A DNA stretch of 64,000 nucleotides from Actinomadura atramentaria DSM 43919 (GCF_000381885.1 NZ_KB907216.1:124001-188000), one strand, 5' to 3'; shown: positions 42,716 through 51,829, counted from the stretch's first letter. Translations and numbers: made by a program. The notes: generated by a model from the sequence alone, not told the origin.

Positions 42716-42856
42716 CTAGTCCGGCGGCCAGGCCGCCCAGAACGCGTGCGGCCAGACGTCGCCGTCGTCGGGCGCGCCCAGCAGCAGGTCGGCCAGCAGG
42801 CGGCCGAGCGCGGCGCGGTCCTCGCCGGTCTCGGGATCGAGGTCGTCGGACTCCAT
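42716..42856 (-). CDS. 46-residue hypothetical protein
   Basis: A short acidic ORF (MESDDLDPETGEDRAALGRL, then LADLLLGAP, ending FWAAWPPD) with local-type codon usage, starting at ATG 42856 and ending in TAG. It follows the last conservon gene in the same direction after 67 bp and is convergent with the cupin gene. No clear Shine-Dalgarno and no family recognised; it could be a chance frame. Confidence 0.4.
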   Translation of the reverse strand: MESDDLDPETGEDRAALGRLLADLLLGAPDDGDVWPHAFWAAWPPD

Positions 42857-42923
42857 GCGTCCAGCCAAGAACCTCGACCGAAGTCGATGTCAACCGCGCG
42901 GACCCGCGCCGCGGCCCGGACGG

Positions 42924-43529
42924 CTACTGCGCGACCGTCTGCCGCCCGCTCATCGACCGCATGATGTGCTCCACCAGCGTGATCAGGACCTGCTTGGCCG
43001 ACTCGCGGTCCCGGACGTCGCAGTCGATCACCGGGATCTCCGGCGGCAGGTCGAGCGCGTCCCGGACCTGGTCGGGCGTGTGCGTGCCCGCGCCGTCGAA
43101 CCGGTTGACGCCGATGATGAACGGCACGCCGCGCCGCTCGAAGTAGTCCACCGAGGGGAAGCAGTCGGCGAGCCGCCGGGTGTCCACCAGGACGACGGCG
43201 CCGAGCGCGCCCTTGGCCAGCTCGTCCCACATGAACCAGAAGCGGTCCTGGCCGGGCGTGCCGAACACGAACAGCACCAGGCCGTTCGGCAGCGTGATCC
43301 GCCCGAAGTCCATCGCGACGGTGGTCGTGGTCTTCTGCGACACCGCCGAGGTGTCGTCGATCCCGATGCTCTTCTCGGTGAGGGACTCCTCGGTGCGCAG
43401 CGGCCGGATCTCGCTCACCGCGCTGACGAGCGTGGTCTTGCCGACGCCGAAACCGCCGGCGACGAGGATCTTCACGGTCAGCGCGGAATCGCCCTGCCGG
43501 GGGGACGGTTCAGAGCGCACGGATTCCAT
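42924..43529 (-). CDS. cvnD: Conservon GTPase CvnD
   Basis: A 201-residue Ras-like GTP-binding protein. P-loop AGGFGVGKTTLVSAV (about 24-38), FVFGTPGQDRFWFMWDEL is the G3/switch II region, and GVNRFDG is G4 with aspartate, NKxD-type variant NRFD. CvnD proteins act with CvnA-C as a membrane-associated G-protein-like signalling unit in actinomycetes. Start ATG 43529 overlaps the cvnC 3' end by 20 bp. Confidence 0.93.
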   Translation of the reverse strand: MESVRSEPSPRQGDSALTVKILVAGGFGVGKTTLVSAVSEIRPLRTEESLTEKSIGIDDTSAVSQKTTTTVAMDFGRITLPNGLVLFVFGTPGQDRFWFMWDELAKGALGAVVLVDTRRLADCFPSVDYFERRGVPFIIGVNRFDGAGTHTPDQVRDALDLPPEIPVIDCDVRDRESAKQVLITLVEHIMRSMSGRQTVAQ

Positions 43530-43938
43530 CGATCACTTCCTTGAGTACGCGCTCGCCGGGGAAGCGGGCCACCGGCGCGGGCCGCCGGACCTCGATCAGC
43601 GAGCGGTCGAGCAGATCGCCCAGCAGGATGCGGACGACCCCGAGCGGGAGTTCGAGTTCCGACGCTATCTCGACAACCGACAGCGGAGTGCGGCAAAACT
43701 CCAAGATCATCTCATGTTCGGGATCAGGTGACCAAAGCGGAACGGGCGCACCGGGCGGAACCGGGCGCGGCCCGGTCTCCCCGGCGTCGTCGGGCGGCGC
43801 GTCCCGCGTGACGACGAGCGCGACCATGTCGAACACGTCCGCGCCGTCGTAGTGCGTCCGGCCGCCGGTGAGCGCGTAGGGGCGCACCACCGGGCCGGCG
43901 GCGTCGTCGTACCAGGACGAACCCGGCATGTCACGCAC
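43510..43938 (-). CDS. cvnC: Conservon DUF742 protein CvnC
   Basis: A 142-residue DUF742 protein. VVRPYALTGGRTHYDGADVF opens the family and a winged-helix-like core follows (PLSVVEIASELELPLGVVRI LLGDLLDRSLIEV). Start GTG 43938 overlaps the cvnB stop by 8 bp; ATG 43929 is an alternative. Partner of the conservon roadblock and GTPase proteins. Confidence 0.92.
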   Translation of the reverse strand: MRDMPGSSWYDDAAGPVVRPYALTGGRTHYDGADVFDMVALVVTRDAPPDDAGETGPRPVPPGAPVPLWSPDPEHEMILEFCRTPLSVVEIASELELPLGVVRILLGDLLDRSLIEVRRPAPVARFPGERVLKEVIDGIRAL

Positions 43939-44365
43939 CCGGCGCGGCGGCGTCCGCGCGCGGGTCCGCCGACAGGTGCTGGCCGACGCGCGTCACCAGC
44001 ATCGCCATCTCGTAGGCGATGAGGCCGAGATCGGCGTCCGCGTCCGACAGCACCGCCAGGCACGCGCCGCGCCCGGCCGCCGTCACGAACAGGAACGCCG
44101 TCTCCATCTCGACGATCGTCTGCCGGACCGCGCCGCCGCCGAACGACTCCCCCGCGCCGCGCGCGAGGCTCTGGAAGCTCGCCGCGACCGCCGCGACGTG
44201 GTCGGACTGGGCCCGGTCGAGCCCCTTCGACGCCGCGATGCGCAGGCCGTCGCTCGACAGCACGACCGCGTTCTGCACCTGGGCGACGCGCTGGACGAGG
44301 TTGTCGAGCAGCCAGTTCAGGTCGTCGTCCCCGGTCCGGGTCACTGCCTGCTGGGCTTCTGTCAT
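43931..44365 (-). CDS. cvnB: Conservon roadblock/LC7 protein CvnB
   Basis: A 144-residue roadblock-domain protein (DLNWLLDNLVQRVAQVQNAV VLSSDGLRIAASKGLDR, SFQSLARGAGESFGGGAVRQ, TAAGRGACLAVLSDADADLG). In eukaryotic and bacterial systems this fold regulates small GTPases, here CvnD. ATG overlaps the cvnA stop (ATGA). Confidence 0.94.
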   Translation of the reverse strand: MTEAQQAVTRTGDDDLNWLLDNLVQRVAQVQNAVVLSSDGLRIAASKGLDRAQSDHVAAVAASFQSLARGAGESFGGGAVRQTIVEMETAFLFVTAAGRGACLAVLSDADADLGLIAYEMAMLVTRVGQHLSADPRADAAAPGA

Positions 44366-46920
44366 CGGGTGTCGTCCTCCTGCTCGGGGTGGGTCGGCTC
44401 GGGGTGGGTCGGCGCGGGTCCGGTCTCGGACCGGCCGCGCTGCCAGCCGCGCTGCATCGCGGACAGCTTGGACCGCATCGCCTCGGGCGACCGGGGCGAT
44501 TCCGCCGGGTCCTCCGGCGGGGGCGGGACGTCGCCGGGCACGGGCGCGCCGAGCGGCACGGCCGGTCCGGGATCGGGTTCGGGTTCAGGCGCGGGCTCGG
44601 CCACGGGCTCGGCCACGGGCGCGGGCAGGGGCACGGGCGCGGCGCGGCCTTCGCGCGCCTCCAGCCGCTCGCGGAGCTGCGGCGCGAGGTTGGCCTGGCG
44701 GCGGCGGCGCGGCAGCCCGGCGTCCGTGGACTCCAGCGGCGCGGGCTCCTCGGCCGGGACTTCGGCCGGCGCCTCGACCGCGCGCACGGGCACGTTCCCG
44801 GCGGGCGCGGGCTCAGACACGGGCTCGGACACCCGCTCAGGCACGGGTTCGGCCTCCGGCGCGGGCTCCGCGACGAGCCGCACCACGCCGCCCGCCGCGC
44901 GCTCCGCGCCGACCGCCATCGACGGCCCCGGCGTCAGCGCCAGCGGCCCCGAGCGCCGCGCGGACGGCTCCGGCTCCTCGATCGCCACGATCAGCTCGCC
45001 GGGGATCAGCGCGATGGCGGTGATCCCGCCGTACGGCGACGCCCGCAGCGTCACCTTGATCCCGTGCCGCTGCGCGAGCCGCGCGACGACGAACAGCCCG
45101 AGCTGCGCGCTGTCGGACGGGTCGAACTCCGGCGGGTCCGCGAGCCGCGCGTTGGCCGCCGCGATGGCGGCCTCCTCCATGCCGAGCCCGCGGTCCTCGA
45201 TCTCCAGCACGTACCCGTGCCCGACCGGGTGCCCGCTGACGAGCACCGGCGAGCCGGGCGGCGAGAACGCGGTGGCGTTCTCCACGACCTCGGCGAGCAG
45301 GTGGATGACGTCCGCGACGGCCGCGCCGAGCAGCGCGATGCGCGGCAGCGGCTGCAGCCGGACGCGCTGGTAGTCCTCGACCTCGGCGACGGCCCCGCGC
45401 ACGACGTCGACGAGCGGCACCGGGTTGCGCCAGCCGCGCCCGGCGCTCTTGCCCGCGAGGATGACCAGGCCCTCGGCGTGCCGCCGCATCCGGGTGGCGA
45501 GGTGGTCGAGGCGGAACAGGTCGGCCAGCTCGTCGGGGTCCTCGGTGCGGTGCTCCATGCGGTCCAGCAGCCGGAGCTGGTGGTGCAGCAGCGTCTGGTT
45601 GCGGCGCGCGAGGTTGACGAAGACCTCGCTGATGCCGCGCCGCGCGGCGATCTCGCCCGCCGCCGCGACGAGGACCGCGTCGCGGGTGACGACGAAGGAC
45701 TCGGAGATCTCCTGGATCTCCCCGAGTTTGAACCGGGGCGTGGGCAGGACGACGTCGCGCGGGTCGATCTGCTCGCCGCGCCGGACGCGCTCGGCGAGTT
45801 CGGGGAGCCTGCGCCGGGCGAAGTCCACGACGGCGTCGGCGAGCGTGCGGCACTCCCGCAGCAGCCGCCGCGCGACGCGGTAGGCGAGCAGCGCGGACGC
45901 GATGACGGCGAGCAGCCCGAGGCCGCCCGCGACGGCGAGCCGCGCGAACGCGGAGACCGCGACGCCGGTGGCGCGGTCGGTGACGCCGTCGAGCGCGGCG
46001 TTCTCGAACGCGTACAGCCGCGCGTCGACGGCGTCGGACGCCGTCCACCACTGCCGGGGCGACAGCGCGGGCCGTCCGGCGGCCTTCGCCGCGCGGGCCG
46101 TCCGCGCCGGGACGGTCCGGGCGCCGCGCACGATCTCGTCCTCCAGCAGCCGCAGCCGCGCGAACTCCGGGGACGCGACGAGCGCGCCGTAGCGGGTGCG
46201 GTCGGCGGCGGGCAGGCTCGGGACGGTGTCGCCGTACATGTACCGCTGCGCGCCGACGATCTGCGCGAACTCGGCGCGGTCGGCGGCGGTGAGGCGGCCC
46301 GCCGCGACGGCGCCGGTGAGCAGCGCGTCCTCGCGGGACAGGTACTCGTGGGCGCGGCCGACGGAGGTGAGCGTGCGGGCGTCCACGGCGATGCGGCCGT
46401 CCCCGGGGACGACGGACGCGTACAGCGCGAACCCGGCGTCGATCATGCCGTCGTACTCGCGCAGGACGTCGGGCCGCCCGGCCGCGCCGGAGTCGACCTG
46501 CCGCCGGATCACGTCGAGCGCGCCGAGGCCGCGCACGAACGCGTCCACATGGGCGAGGACGTCGGACCGGACGCCGCCGCGCAGGTCCGACCCGGCCGCG
46601 TACCGGCGGACGGTGTCGCGCGCCTGGTCGGTGGCCCGCCGCTGCGCGGCGAGGTCGGTGCCGCCGGGCGGCGTGTCGGGGAGCGCGTCGCGGCCGGACG
46701 CCGTCCGCCACATCGACAGCCGCCGCTCCTTCTGGAGCGCGGCGACGAGCCGCTGCGTCGGCAGCAGCGACTTCTGCGTGAACGTGCGGCTCTGCAGGAG
46801 CTGGTGGGCCTCGCCGTAGGTGATCCCGGTCGCGAAGACCCACAGCCCGCCCAGCGCGAGGAGCGGGACGAGGGTCAGCAGGGTGATCCGCGCCCGGATC
46901 GAGGAGAGACGCCGTCTCAT
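44362..46920 (-). CDS. cvnA: Conservon sensor kinase-like protein CvnA
   Basis: An 852-residue membrane sensor. The first helix is about 10-30 (ITLLTLVPLLALGGLWVFA), followed by a nitrate/nitrite-sensing-like extracellular region (about 35-310) and a second helix (about 325-345, LGLLAVIASALLAYRVARRL). A juxtamembrane linker precedes the HATPase domain: N-box LLAEVVENATAFSPPGSPV, G1 IEDRGLGMEE, G2 SAQLGLFVVARLA. No typical phospho-accepting H-box is evident, as in many CvnA proteins. The C-terminal about 170 residues are a Pro/Ala/Glu-rich disordered tail. Start is ATG 46920. First gene of the cvnABCD operon. Confidence 0.93.
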   Translation of the reverse strand: MRRRLSSIRARITLLTLVPLLALGGLWVFATGITYGEAHQLLQSRTFTQKSLLPTQRLVAALQKERRLSMWRTASGRDALPDTPPGGTDLAAQRRATDQARDTVRRYAAGSDLRGGVRSDVLAHVDAFVRGLGALDVIRRQVDSGAAGRPDVLREYDGMIDAGFALYASVVPGDGRIAVDARTLTSVGRAHEYLSREDALLTGAVAAGRLTAADRAEFAQIVGAQRYMYGDTVPSLPAADRTRYGALVASPEFARLRLLEDEIVRGARTVPARTARAAKAAGRPALSPRQWWTASDAVDARLYAFENAALDGVTDRATGVAVSAFARLAVAGGLGLLAVIASALLAYRVARRLLRECRTLADAVVDFARRRLPELAERVRRGEQIDPRDVVLPTPRFKLGEIQEISESFVVTRDAVLVAAAGEIAARRGISEVFVNLARRNQTLLHHQLRLLDRMEHRTEDPDELADLFRLDHLATRMRRHAEGLVILAGKSAGRGWRNPVPLVDVVRGAVAEVEDYQRVRLQPLPRIALLGAAVADVIHLLAEVVENATAFSPPGSPVLVSGHPVGHGYVLEIEDRGLGMEEAAIAAANARLADPPEFDPSDSAQLGLFVVARLAQRHGIKVTLRASPYGGITAIALIPGELIVAIEEPEPSARRSGPLALTPGPSMAVGAERAAGGVVRLVAEPAPEAEPVPERVSEPVSEPAPAGNVPVRAVEAPAEVPAEEPAPLESTDAGLPRRRRQANLAPQLRERLEAREGRAAPVPLPAPVAEPVAEPAPEPEPDPGPAVPLGAPVPGDVPPPPEDPAESPRSPEAMRSKLSAMQRGWQRGRSETGPAPTHPEPTHPEQEDDTR

Positions 46921-47201
46921 CGCGGCTCGCGGGACAGGCCGCCTACCGGGGGCTTTGGGGCGAGTTGGCGCGACATGCGGGGGAAACCCTCCCGATACGG
47001 GCTGTGCGGGGATCTGCCGGAGCCTACTACGTCGCCGCACAGGCCCGAAGGACCCGCGCGCACGGACGAACACCGTCATCCACTTTTTATGCCACCAACC
47101 GATAAATAACCCGGCGAACGCCGTCATCCATCGGGTCACACTTCGCTGTTGCGGAGCAGCGGAATCTCCGCCGAACGCCCAGCGGCGTTACGATTCCCGC
47201 C

Positions 47202-48044
47202 GTGAGTCCCGAAAGCCAGGCATCCGAGGCACTTCCGTCGCGCCGCCGCCGCGCCCCCCGCGGCGGGCGGCACCGCGGCGACGAATCCTTCCTGCTGCCC
47301 CCCGACTCCCCCGCCCTCGTCCTCGCGGTCCCCGGCCCGGCGGGCGGCCCCGGCGCCGCCATCGCCGCCGAGATCGCCCGGCTGGTGGAGATCGAGCACA
47401 CCGGACAGCCCGCGCTCGTCGGCCACCTCGACGGTGACGGCGCGGCCCTCGCGGGGCTGCTGTCCGGACTGGAGCGGCACCGACCCGACGAACCCGCGGC
47501 CGTCGTCGTCCCGTTCTGCGGCCTGTTCGACGCCGCCGTCTCCCGCGCCGTGACCGCCGCCGCCGAGCGCGCGCCGGTCCCGGTGATCGCCGCCGAACCG
47601 CTCGGCCCGCACCCGCTGATCGCCGAGGCGCTGCACGACCGGCTCGCCGACGCGGGCCTCGCGCGCGCCGACCGCATCCGGATGATGACGATGGTGACGG
47701 CGGCGGGCGGCGTCGTCGTCGCGACGCCGGGCGACGCGCGCGCCGTCGCGCAGGCCGAGGTCACCGGCGTGCTGCTGGCGTCCCGGCTGGCCTGCCCGGT
47801 GTTCACCGCGCCGCTGGCGGACGCGGGCGCGCTGCGCGACGCCGCCGACCGGCTGCGCGCGTCCGGCGCGTCGACCGTCGCGCTCGCCCCGCACCTCATC
47901 GGGCACGAGCCGGAGGTCGCCGCGATCGAGCAGGCCGCCGCCGCGATCGGCGGGGGCCACGCCGCGCCGATCGGCGCGCATCCGGCGCTGGCGCGGCTCG
48001 CCGCGCTCCGCTACACCGAGGCGCTCGCCGGGGCCCTCGCCTGA
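47202..48044 (+). CDS. CbiX/sirohydrochlorin-chelatase-like protein
   Basis: A 280-residue protein with two chelatase-like halves (ALVLAVPGPAGGPGAAIAAE, AVVVPFCGLFDAAVSRAV, STVALAPHLIGHEPEVAAIE, GGGHAAPIGAHPALARLAAL). The catalytic-type HG dipeptide of CbiX (AHGSR) is replaced by PGPAG in the N-terminal half. Related actinobacterial proteins are often annotated as secreted or chelatase-like, without proof. The start GTG 47202 lacks a clear Shine-Dalgarno. An alternative non-chelatase role is quite possible. Confidence 0.5.
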   Translation: MSPESQASEALPSRRRRAPRGGRHRGDESFLLPPDSPALVLAVPGPAGGPGAAIAAEIARLVEIEHTGQPALVGHLDGDGAALAGLLSGLERHRPDEPAAVVVPFCGLFDAAVSRAVTAAAERAPVPVIAAEPLGPHPLIAEALHDRLADAGLARADRIRMMTMVTAAGGVVVATPGDARAVAQAEVTGVLLASRLACPVFTAPLADAGALRDAADRLRASGASTVALAPHLIGHEPEVAAIEQAAAAIGGGHAAPIGAHPALARLAALRYTEALAGALA

Positions 48045-48064
48045 CCCGCTCCCGCAGAACCGCG

Positions 48065-48098
48065 AACGGGCGGGCCGCCGGTCGGCGGCCCGCCCGTT
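48065..48098. terminator. Bidirectional hairpin between convergent genes
   Basis: AACGGGCGGGCCGCC and GGCGGCCCGCCCGTT form a perfect 15-bp stem around GGTC. It lies between the CbiX-like gene and the convergent crotonase gene, so it can serve both. Confidence 0.85.
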
Positions 48099-48110
48099 CT
48101 CTTCGCCGCG

Positions 48111-48920
48111 TCAGCGGTCGCGGAACTCCGGCGGCCGCCGCTCGCGCGTCGCCGCCATGCCCTCGGCCAGGTCCTCGGTGAAGAACGCGAGGGTCTGCAC
48201 GGCCGTCTCCGCCGCGAGGTGCCCGCGCAGGCCGGGCGCGTCCAGGGACAGGTTCAGCAGCTCCTTGGTCCGCGCCAGCCCGTAGGGCGACTTGGCCAGC
48301 AGCTCGTCGGCCAGCGCGAGCGCCGCCGCCAGGTCGCCGCCCTCGGGCGCGCGCTCGGTGACCAGCCCCAGCTCGTCGGCGCGGTCCAGAGTGAACCGCT
48401 CGGCCCGGTAGGCGACCTCGGCCGCCCGCGCCGGGCCGACGAGCCGCGGCAGCAGCCAGGACAGCCCGCAGTCGCCCGCCGACAGGCCGAGGTCGGTGAA
48501 CGGCACGACGAACCGCGTCGTCGGGTCCGCGACGCGCAGGTCGCAGGCCAGCGCCCACGCGACGCCGAGACCCGCGACGGGGCCGTGCAGCGCCGCGATG
48601 ACCGGCTGCGGGATCTCCCGGAGCCGCGCCGTCACCTCCCCGCCGCGCGCGATGCCGCGGTGCAGGCGCTGCACCCGCCCCCGGCCCGGGCCGCCCCCGG
48701 CGAGCCCGTCGCCGGGGTCGCCGCCGAGGTCCATCCCGGAGCAGAACCCGCGCCCCGCCCCGGTGAGGACGACGACGCGGGTCGCGGTGTCACGCGCGAG
48801 CGCGCCGAGGGCGTCGATCAGCTCCTCGGTCAGCTCGGCCGTGACCGCGTTCAGCCGGTCCGGGCGGGACAGGGTGAGGATCGCCGCCCCGTCCCGCCGT
48901 TCCACGGTGAGGTCGCCCAT
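48111..48920 (-). CDS. Enoyl-CoA hydratase/isomerase family protein
   Basis: A 269-residue crotonase-fold enzyme. Oxyanion-hole blocks are GRGFCSGMDLGGD and AALHGPVAGLGVAWALACDL. The later active-site region is TDLGLSAGDCGLSWLLPRLV, the EchA12-like variant in which an aspartate appears near the usual second acid, rather than the classic two-glutamate hydratase. It is 9 bp downstream of a steroid-type SDR in the same direction, so a role in beta-oxidation of the same substrate is likely. Reaction (hydration or isomerisation) not determined. Confidence 0.85.
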   Translation of the reverse strand: MGDLTVERRDGAAILTLSRPDRLNAVTAELTEELIDALGALARDTATRVVVLTGAGRGFCSGMDLGGDPGDGLAGGGPGRGRVQRLHRGIARGGEVTARLREIPQPVIAALHGPVAGLGVAWALACDLRVADPTTRFVVPFTDLGLSAGDCGLSWLLPRLVGPARAAEVAYRAERFTLDRADELGLVTERAPEGGDLAAALALADELLAKSPYGLARTKELLNLSLDAPGLRGHLAAETAVQTLAFFTEDLAEGMAATRERRPPEFRDR

Positions 48921-48929
48921 GCCGGACGG

Positions 48930-49832
48930 TCAGGACGTGAGCTGCTGGATCAGCGGGCCCATCTGCTCGCCCACGTTGTTGAACACCGTCAGCGGCTCGG
49001 CCGCGTTGACGGCCGCCCAGTTGTCCCGGACGGACTCGACCGACAGCGCGTCCTTGGTGCCCCAGCCCGGCCCCTCCGCGACGAAGATCTTCGCGATCCG
49101 GCCGCCGCCGACGGTGTAGACCTGGCCGGACTCCGCGATCTCCTCGTGCGCGAGGTAAGCCACCAGCGGGGTGACCTGGCCGACGCCGAGCGCGTCCGCG
49201 AAGTCGGCGGGCAGCAGGTCCTCGGTCATGCGCGTCCAGGCGACGGGCGCGATGGCGTTGGCCTTGATGCCGTACTTCGCGCCCTCGTGGGCGAGGGTCT
49301 TGGTGAAGCCGACGAGGCCCATCTTGGCCGTCGCGTAGTTGGCCTGGCCGAAGTTGCCGAACAGGCCCGCCGGGGACGAGGTGTTCACGATCCGGCCGTA
49401 CCCCTGCTCGCGCAGGTGCGGCCAGGCGGCGCTGGAGACCAGGAACGAGCCGCGCAGGTGGACGGCGATGACCGAGTCGAACTCCTCGACGGTCATGTTC
49501 TTGAACGACTTGTCGCGCAGGATGCCCGCGTTGTTGACGACGATGTCGATCTTGCCGAAGGTGTCCACCGCGGTCCTGACGATCCCGGCCGCGCCCTCGG
49601 GGTCGGCGACGTTGCCGGGGTCGGCGACGGCCTCGCCGCCGTTCTTCCTGATCTCCTCCACGACCTCCTGGGCCGGTCCGGCCGAAGCTCCGACACCGGA
49701 GCGGTCGCCGCCGAGGTCGTTCACGACGACCTTGGCCCCGCGCGCGGCCAGCTCCAGCGCGTGCTGGCGGCCGAGCCCGTGACCCGCCCCGGTCACGACC
49801 GCGACCCGGCCGTCGTAGCGCAGTTCCGACAT
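48930..49832 (-). CDS. Short-chain dehydrogenase, Hsd4A/MFE-2-like hydroxyacyl-CoA dehydrogenase
   Basis: A 300-residue SDR. Cofactor motif TGAGHGLGRQHALELAARGA, VNDLGGDRSG loop typical of peroxisomal multifunctional enzyme-2/Hsd4 enzymes, NNAGILRDKSFKNMT, and catalytic SSPAGLFGNFGQANYATAK (Ser, Tyr, Lys). The long C-terminal lobe (VGGGRIAKIFVAEGPGWG) is also of that subfamily. These enzymes oxidise 3-hydroxyacyl-CoAs, including steroid side-chain CoAs (Hsd4A in the KstR regulon). No KstR box precedes this gene; another palindrome does. Confidence 0.88.
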   Translation of the reverse strand: MSELRYDGRVAVVTGAGHGLGRQHALELAARGAKVVVNDLGGDRSGVGASAGPAQEVVEEIRKNGGEAVADPGNVADPEGAAGIVRTAVDTFGKIDIVVNNAGILRDKSFKNMTVEEFDSVIAVHLRGSFLVSSAAWPHLREQGYGRIVNTSSPAGLFGNFGQANYATAKMGLVGFTKTLAHEGAKYGIKANAIAPVAWTRMTEDLLPADFADALGVGQVTPLVAYLAHEEIAESGQVYTVGGGRIAKIFVAEGPGWGTKDALSVESVRDNWAAVNAAEPLTVFNNVGEQMGPLIQQLTS

Positions 49833-49890
49833 CCCTGTCTCCTCACATCGCCGACTGCGTTGTCCGCCGAAATCCCGCGGAACACCCCCA

Positions 49891-49924
49891 GGTAATCATC
49901 TGAGGGTTACCCAGTGGTACCACT
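49891..49924. promoter_or_regulatory. Palindromes upstream of the SDR gene
   Basis: AGTGGTACCACT (49913-49924) is a perfect 12-bp palindrome; GGTAA (49891-49895) and TTACC (49907-49911) form a second inverted repeat. Both lie 60-95 bp upstream of the SDR start and do not match the KstR consensus. Confidence 0.45.
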
Positions 49925-50021
49925 AGACCGAATCTCGCTCGGCTTTCGCCCCGGAACATCGTCCGGACACGCGGAGGCGGCGGCCCGACCGCAGGTGGCG
50001 GGGCCGCGCGGAAGCGTCGGG

Positions 50022-50756
50022 TCAGTGCGGGTGGCGGGACGGCGCGGACTCGTCCTCGGCGTCGTCGGACGCCGGGGCGCGGTCCTCGGGCCCGGACTCG
50101 CCGGCGGGCGCGGACTCGTCGGCCGCGCGCTCGGCCGCGTCCTCCTCGCGGGCCTCCTGGCGACGCTTGCGGACGCTCCACACCACCAGCGCCGCGATCA
50201 CCGCGACGGCCACCACGATCGCCAGGCTCCGCCCGACCAGCGCCGCCGCCTTGTCGAACGCCTGCCCGGCGAAGTACCCGCCGAGCGTGTAGCCGACGAC
50301 CCACACGACCGCGCCGATCGCGTTGAACAGCAGGAACCGCGGATACGGCATCCGGGACGCGCCGACCAGCGCGGGCATCAGCGCGCGCAGCAGCGCCGTG
50401 AACCGCCCGATGAACACCGCGAACGCGCCGCGCCTGCGGATGAGGTCCTGCGCCTTGGCGATCTTGGCCGTGTGCTTGCGCATCGGCCCGGTGCCGAGCA
50501 GCCGCGTGCCGTACTTGCGGCCGATCTCGTAGCCGACCGAGTCCCCGATGACGGCCGAGCCGATCGTGACGACCAGCAGCACCGGCAGCGACAGCTTGCC
50601 GCTCGCGGCGAGCACGCCGCCGACCACGACGGCCGTCTCGCCGGGGAACACGAATCCGAAGAACAGCGCCGCCTCGGCGAACACCAGCAACGCGATGATC
50701 AGGTAGACGAGCGCGGCCGGGAGCCCGTCCACCAGCGCGTTGAAGTTCTCCAGCAT
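50022..50756 (-). CDS. DedA-family membrane protein
   Basis: A 244-residue polytopic protein. DedA blocks are FGFVFPGETAVVVGGVLAAS GKL, IGDSVGYEIGRKYG, FIGRFTALLRALMPALVGAS and FNAIGAVVWVVGYTLGGYF with the conserved acidic and arginine residues. Four or five membrane helices are visible. A charged Glu/Asp/Arg-rich cytoplasmic tail follows (about 195-244). DedA proteins are lipid-scramblase/undecaprenyl-phosphate transport-type membrane proteins. Confidence 0.9.
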   Translation of the reverse strand: MLENFNALVDGLPAALVYLIIALLVFAEAALFFGFVFPGETAVVVGGVLAASGKLSLPVLLVVTIGSAVIGDSVGYEIGRKYGTRLLGTGPMRKHTAKIAKAQDLIRRRGAFAVFIGRFTALLRALMPALVGASRMPYPRFLLFNAIGAVVWVVGYTLGGYFAGQAFDKAAALVGRSLAIVVAVAVIAALVVWSVRKRRQEAREEDAAERAADESAPAGESGPEDRAPASDDAEDESAPSRHPH

Positions 50757-50905
50757 CCGGTTCCCCCGAGCTTTCCGGTCGCGTACGCCCCGTTGCGCCG
50801 GTGAGCGCCGGCAACGCCATCGTATCCGCGGGCCTTCCCCGTTCCGTCCGCGCGCGCGACGATGGCGGACGGGAGAACGCCGGACTCAGGAGAGGAACCC
50901 GGTCC

Positions 50906-51829
50906 ATGATCGACGCAGAGCGGAAGGGCGGCGCGTTCGTCCGCCAGCCCAACCGGTTCACCGCGCGCATCACCGCCGACGGGTCGAGCGGCCACCCGGC
51001 CGAGGCGGGCCGCTACCGGCTGCTGGTGTCCTACGCGTGCCCGTGGGCGCACCGCAGCCTGATCGTGCGGCGGCTCCTCGGACTGGAGGACGTGATCAGC
51101 GTCGGCGTCGTGGACCCGATTCGCGACGAGCGCGGCTGGCGCTTCCCCGAACCCGATCCGGTGACCGGCGCGACGTTCCTGTCGGAGCTGTATCTGGCGT
51201 CCGATCCGGAGTTCACCGGCCGCTACACCGTGCCGTGCGTCTGGGACGTGAAGGACCGCCGGCTCGTCACCAACGACTTCCCCGAGATCACGACGACCCT
51301 GGAGACCGAGTTCGCGGCGTTCCACGCGCCCGGAGCGCCGGACCTGTACCCGGAGACCCTGCGCCCGGAGATCGACGCCCTGAACAAGGTCGTCTACGAG
51401 ACCGTCAACAACGGCGTCTACCGGGCCGGGTTCGCCACCGACCAGGACGCCTACGAGCAGGCCGTCCGCGCGCTGTTCACCACGCTGGACGAGCTGGAGG
51501 AGCGCCTGACCGGCCGCCGCTACCTGTTCGGCGACGCCCTCACCGAGGCCGACGTGCGCCTCTACCCCACGCTGGCGCGCTTCGACGCCGTCTACCACGG
51601 CCACTTCAAGTGCAACCTGCGGCGGCTCACCGACTACCCGGCGCTGTGGGCGTACGCGCGGGACCTGTACTCGATCCCGGCGTTCGGCGGCACGACGGAC
51701 TTCGACCACATCAAACGCCACTATTACGTCACCCAACGCGACGTGAACCCGTCCGGCGTGGTCCCGCTCGGCCCGATCACGGACTGGACCGCCCCGCAGA
51801 ACCGGGCCGTCCCGCGCCGCGACGGCTGA
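50906..51829 (+). CDS. Xi-class glutathione S-transferase-like/thiol reductase
   Basis: A 307-residue protein of the glutathionyl-hydroquinone reductase (ECM4) group. The thioredoxin-fold active site is VSYACPWAHRSLIVRRLLGL (cysteine about residue 46), then VPCVWDVKDRRLVTNDFPEI. The C-terminal helical domain has VYETVNNGVYRAGFA and YLFGDALTEADVRLYPTLAR. Start ATG 50906; the frame extends upstream but without a better site. Actinomycetes make mycothiol rather than glutathione, so the physiological thiol is uncertain. Confidence 0.9.
   Translation: MIDAERKGGAFVRQPNRFTARITADGSSGHPAEAGRYRLLVSYACPWAHRSLIVRRLLGLEDVISVGVVDPIRDERGWRFPEPDPVTGATFLSELYLASDPEFTGRYTVPCVWDVKDRRLVTNDFPEITTTLETEFAAFHAPGAPDLYPETLRPEIDALNKVVYETVNNGVYRAGFATDQDAYEQAVRALFTTLDELEERLTGRRYLFGDALTEADVRLYPTLARFDAVYHGHFKCNLRRLTDYPALWAYARDLYSIPAFGGTTDFDHIKRHYYVTQRDVNPSGVVPLGPITDWTAPQNRAVPRRDG

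Noticed and set aside
42746..42964. Plus-strand short frame opposite the 46-residue ORF
   Set aside because: It runs antisense to both the small ORF and the cvnD end, with no start signal.
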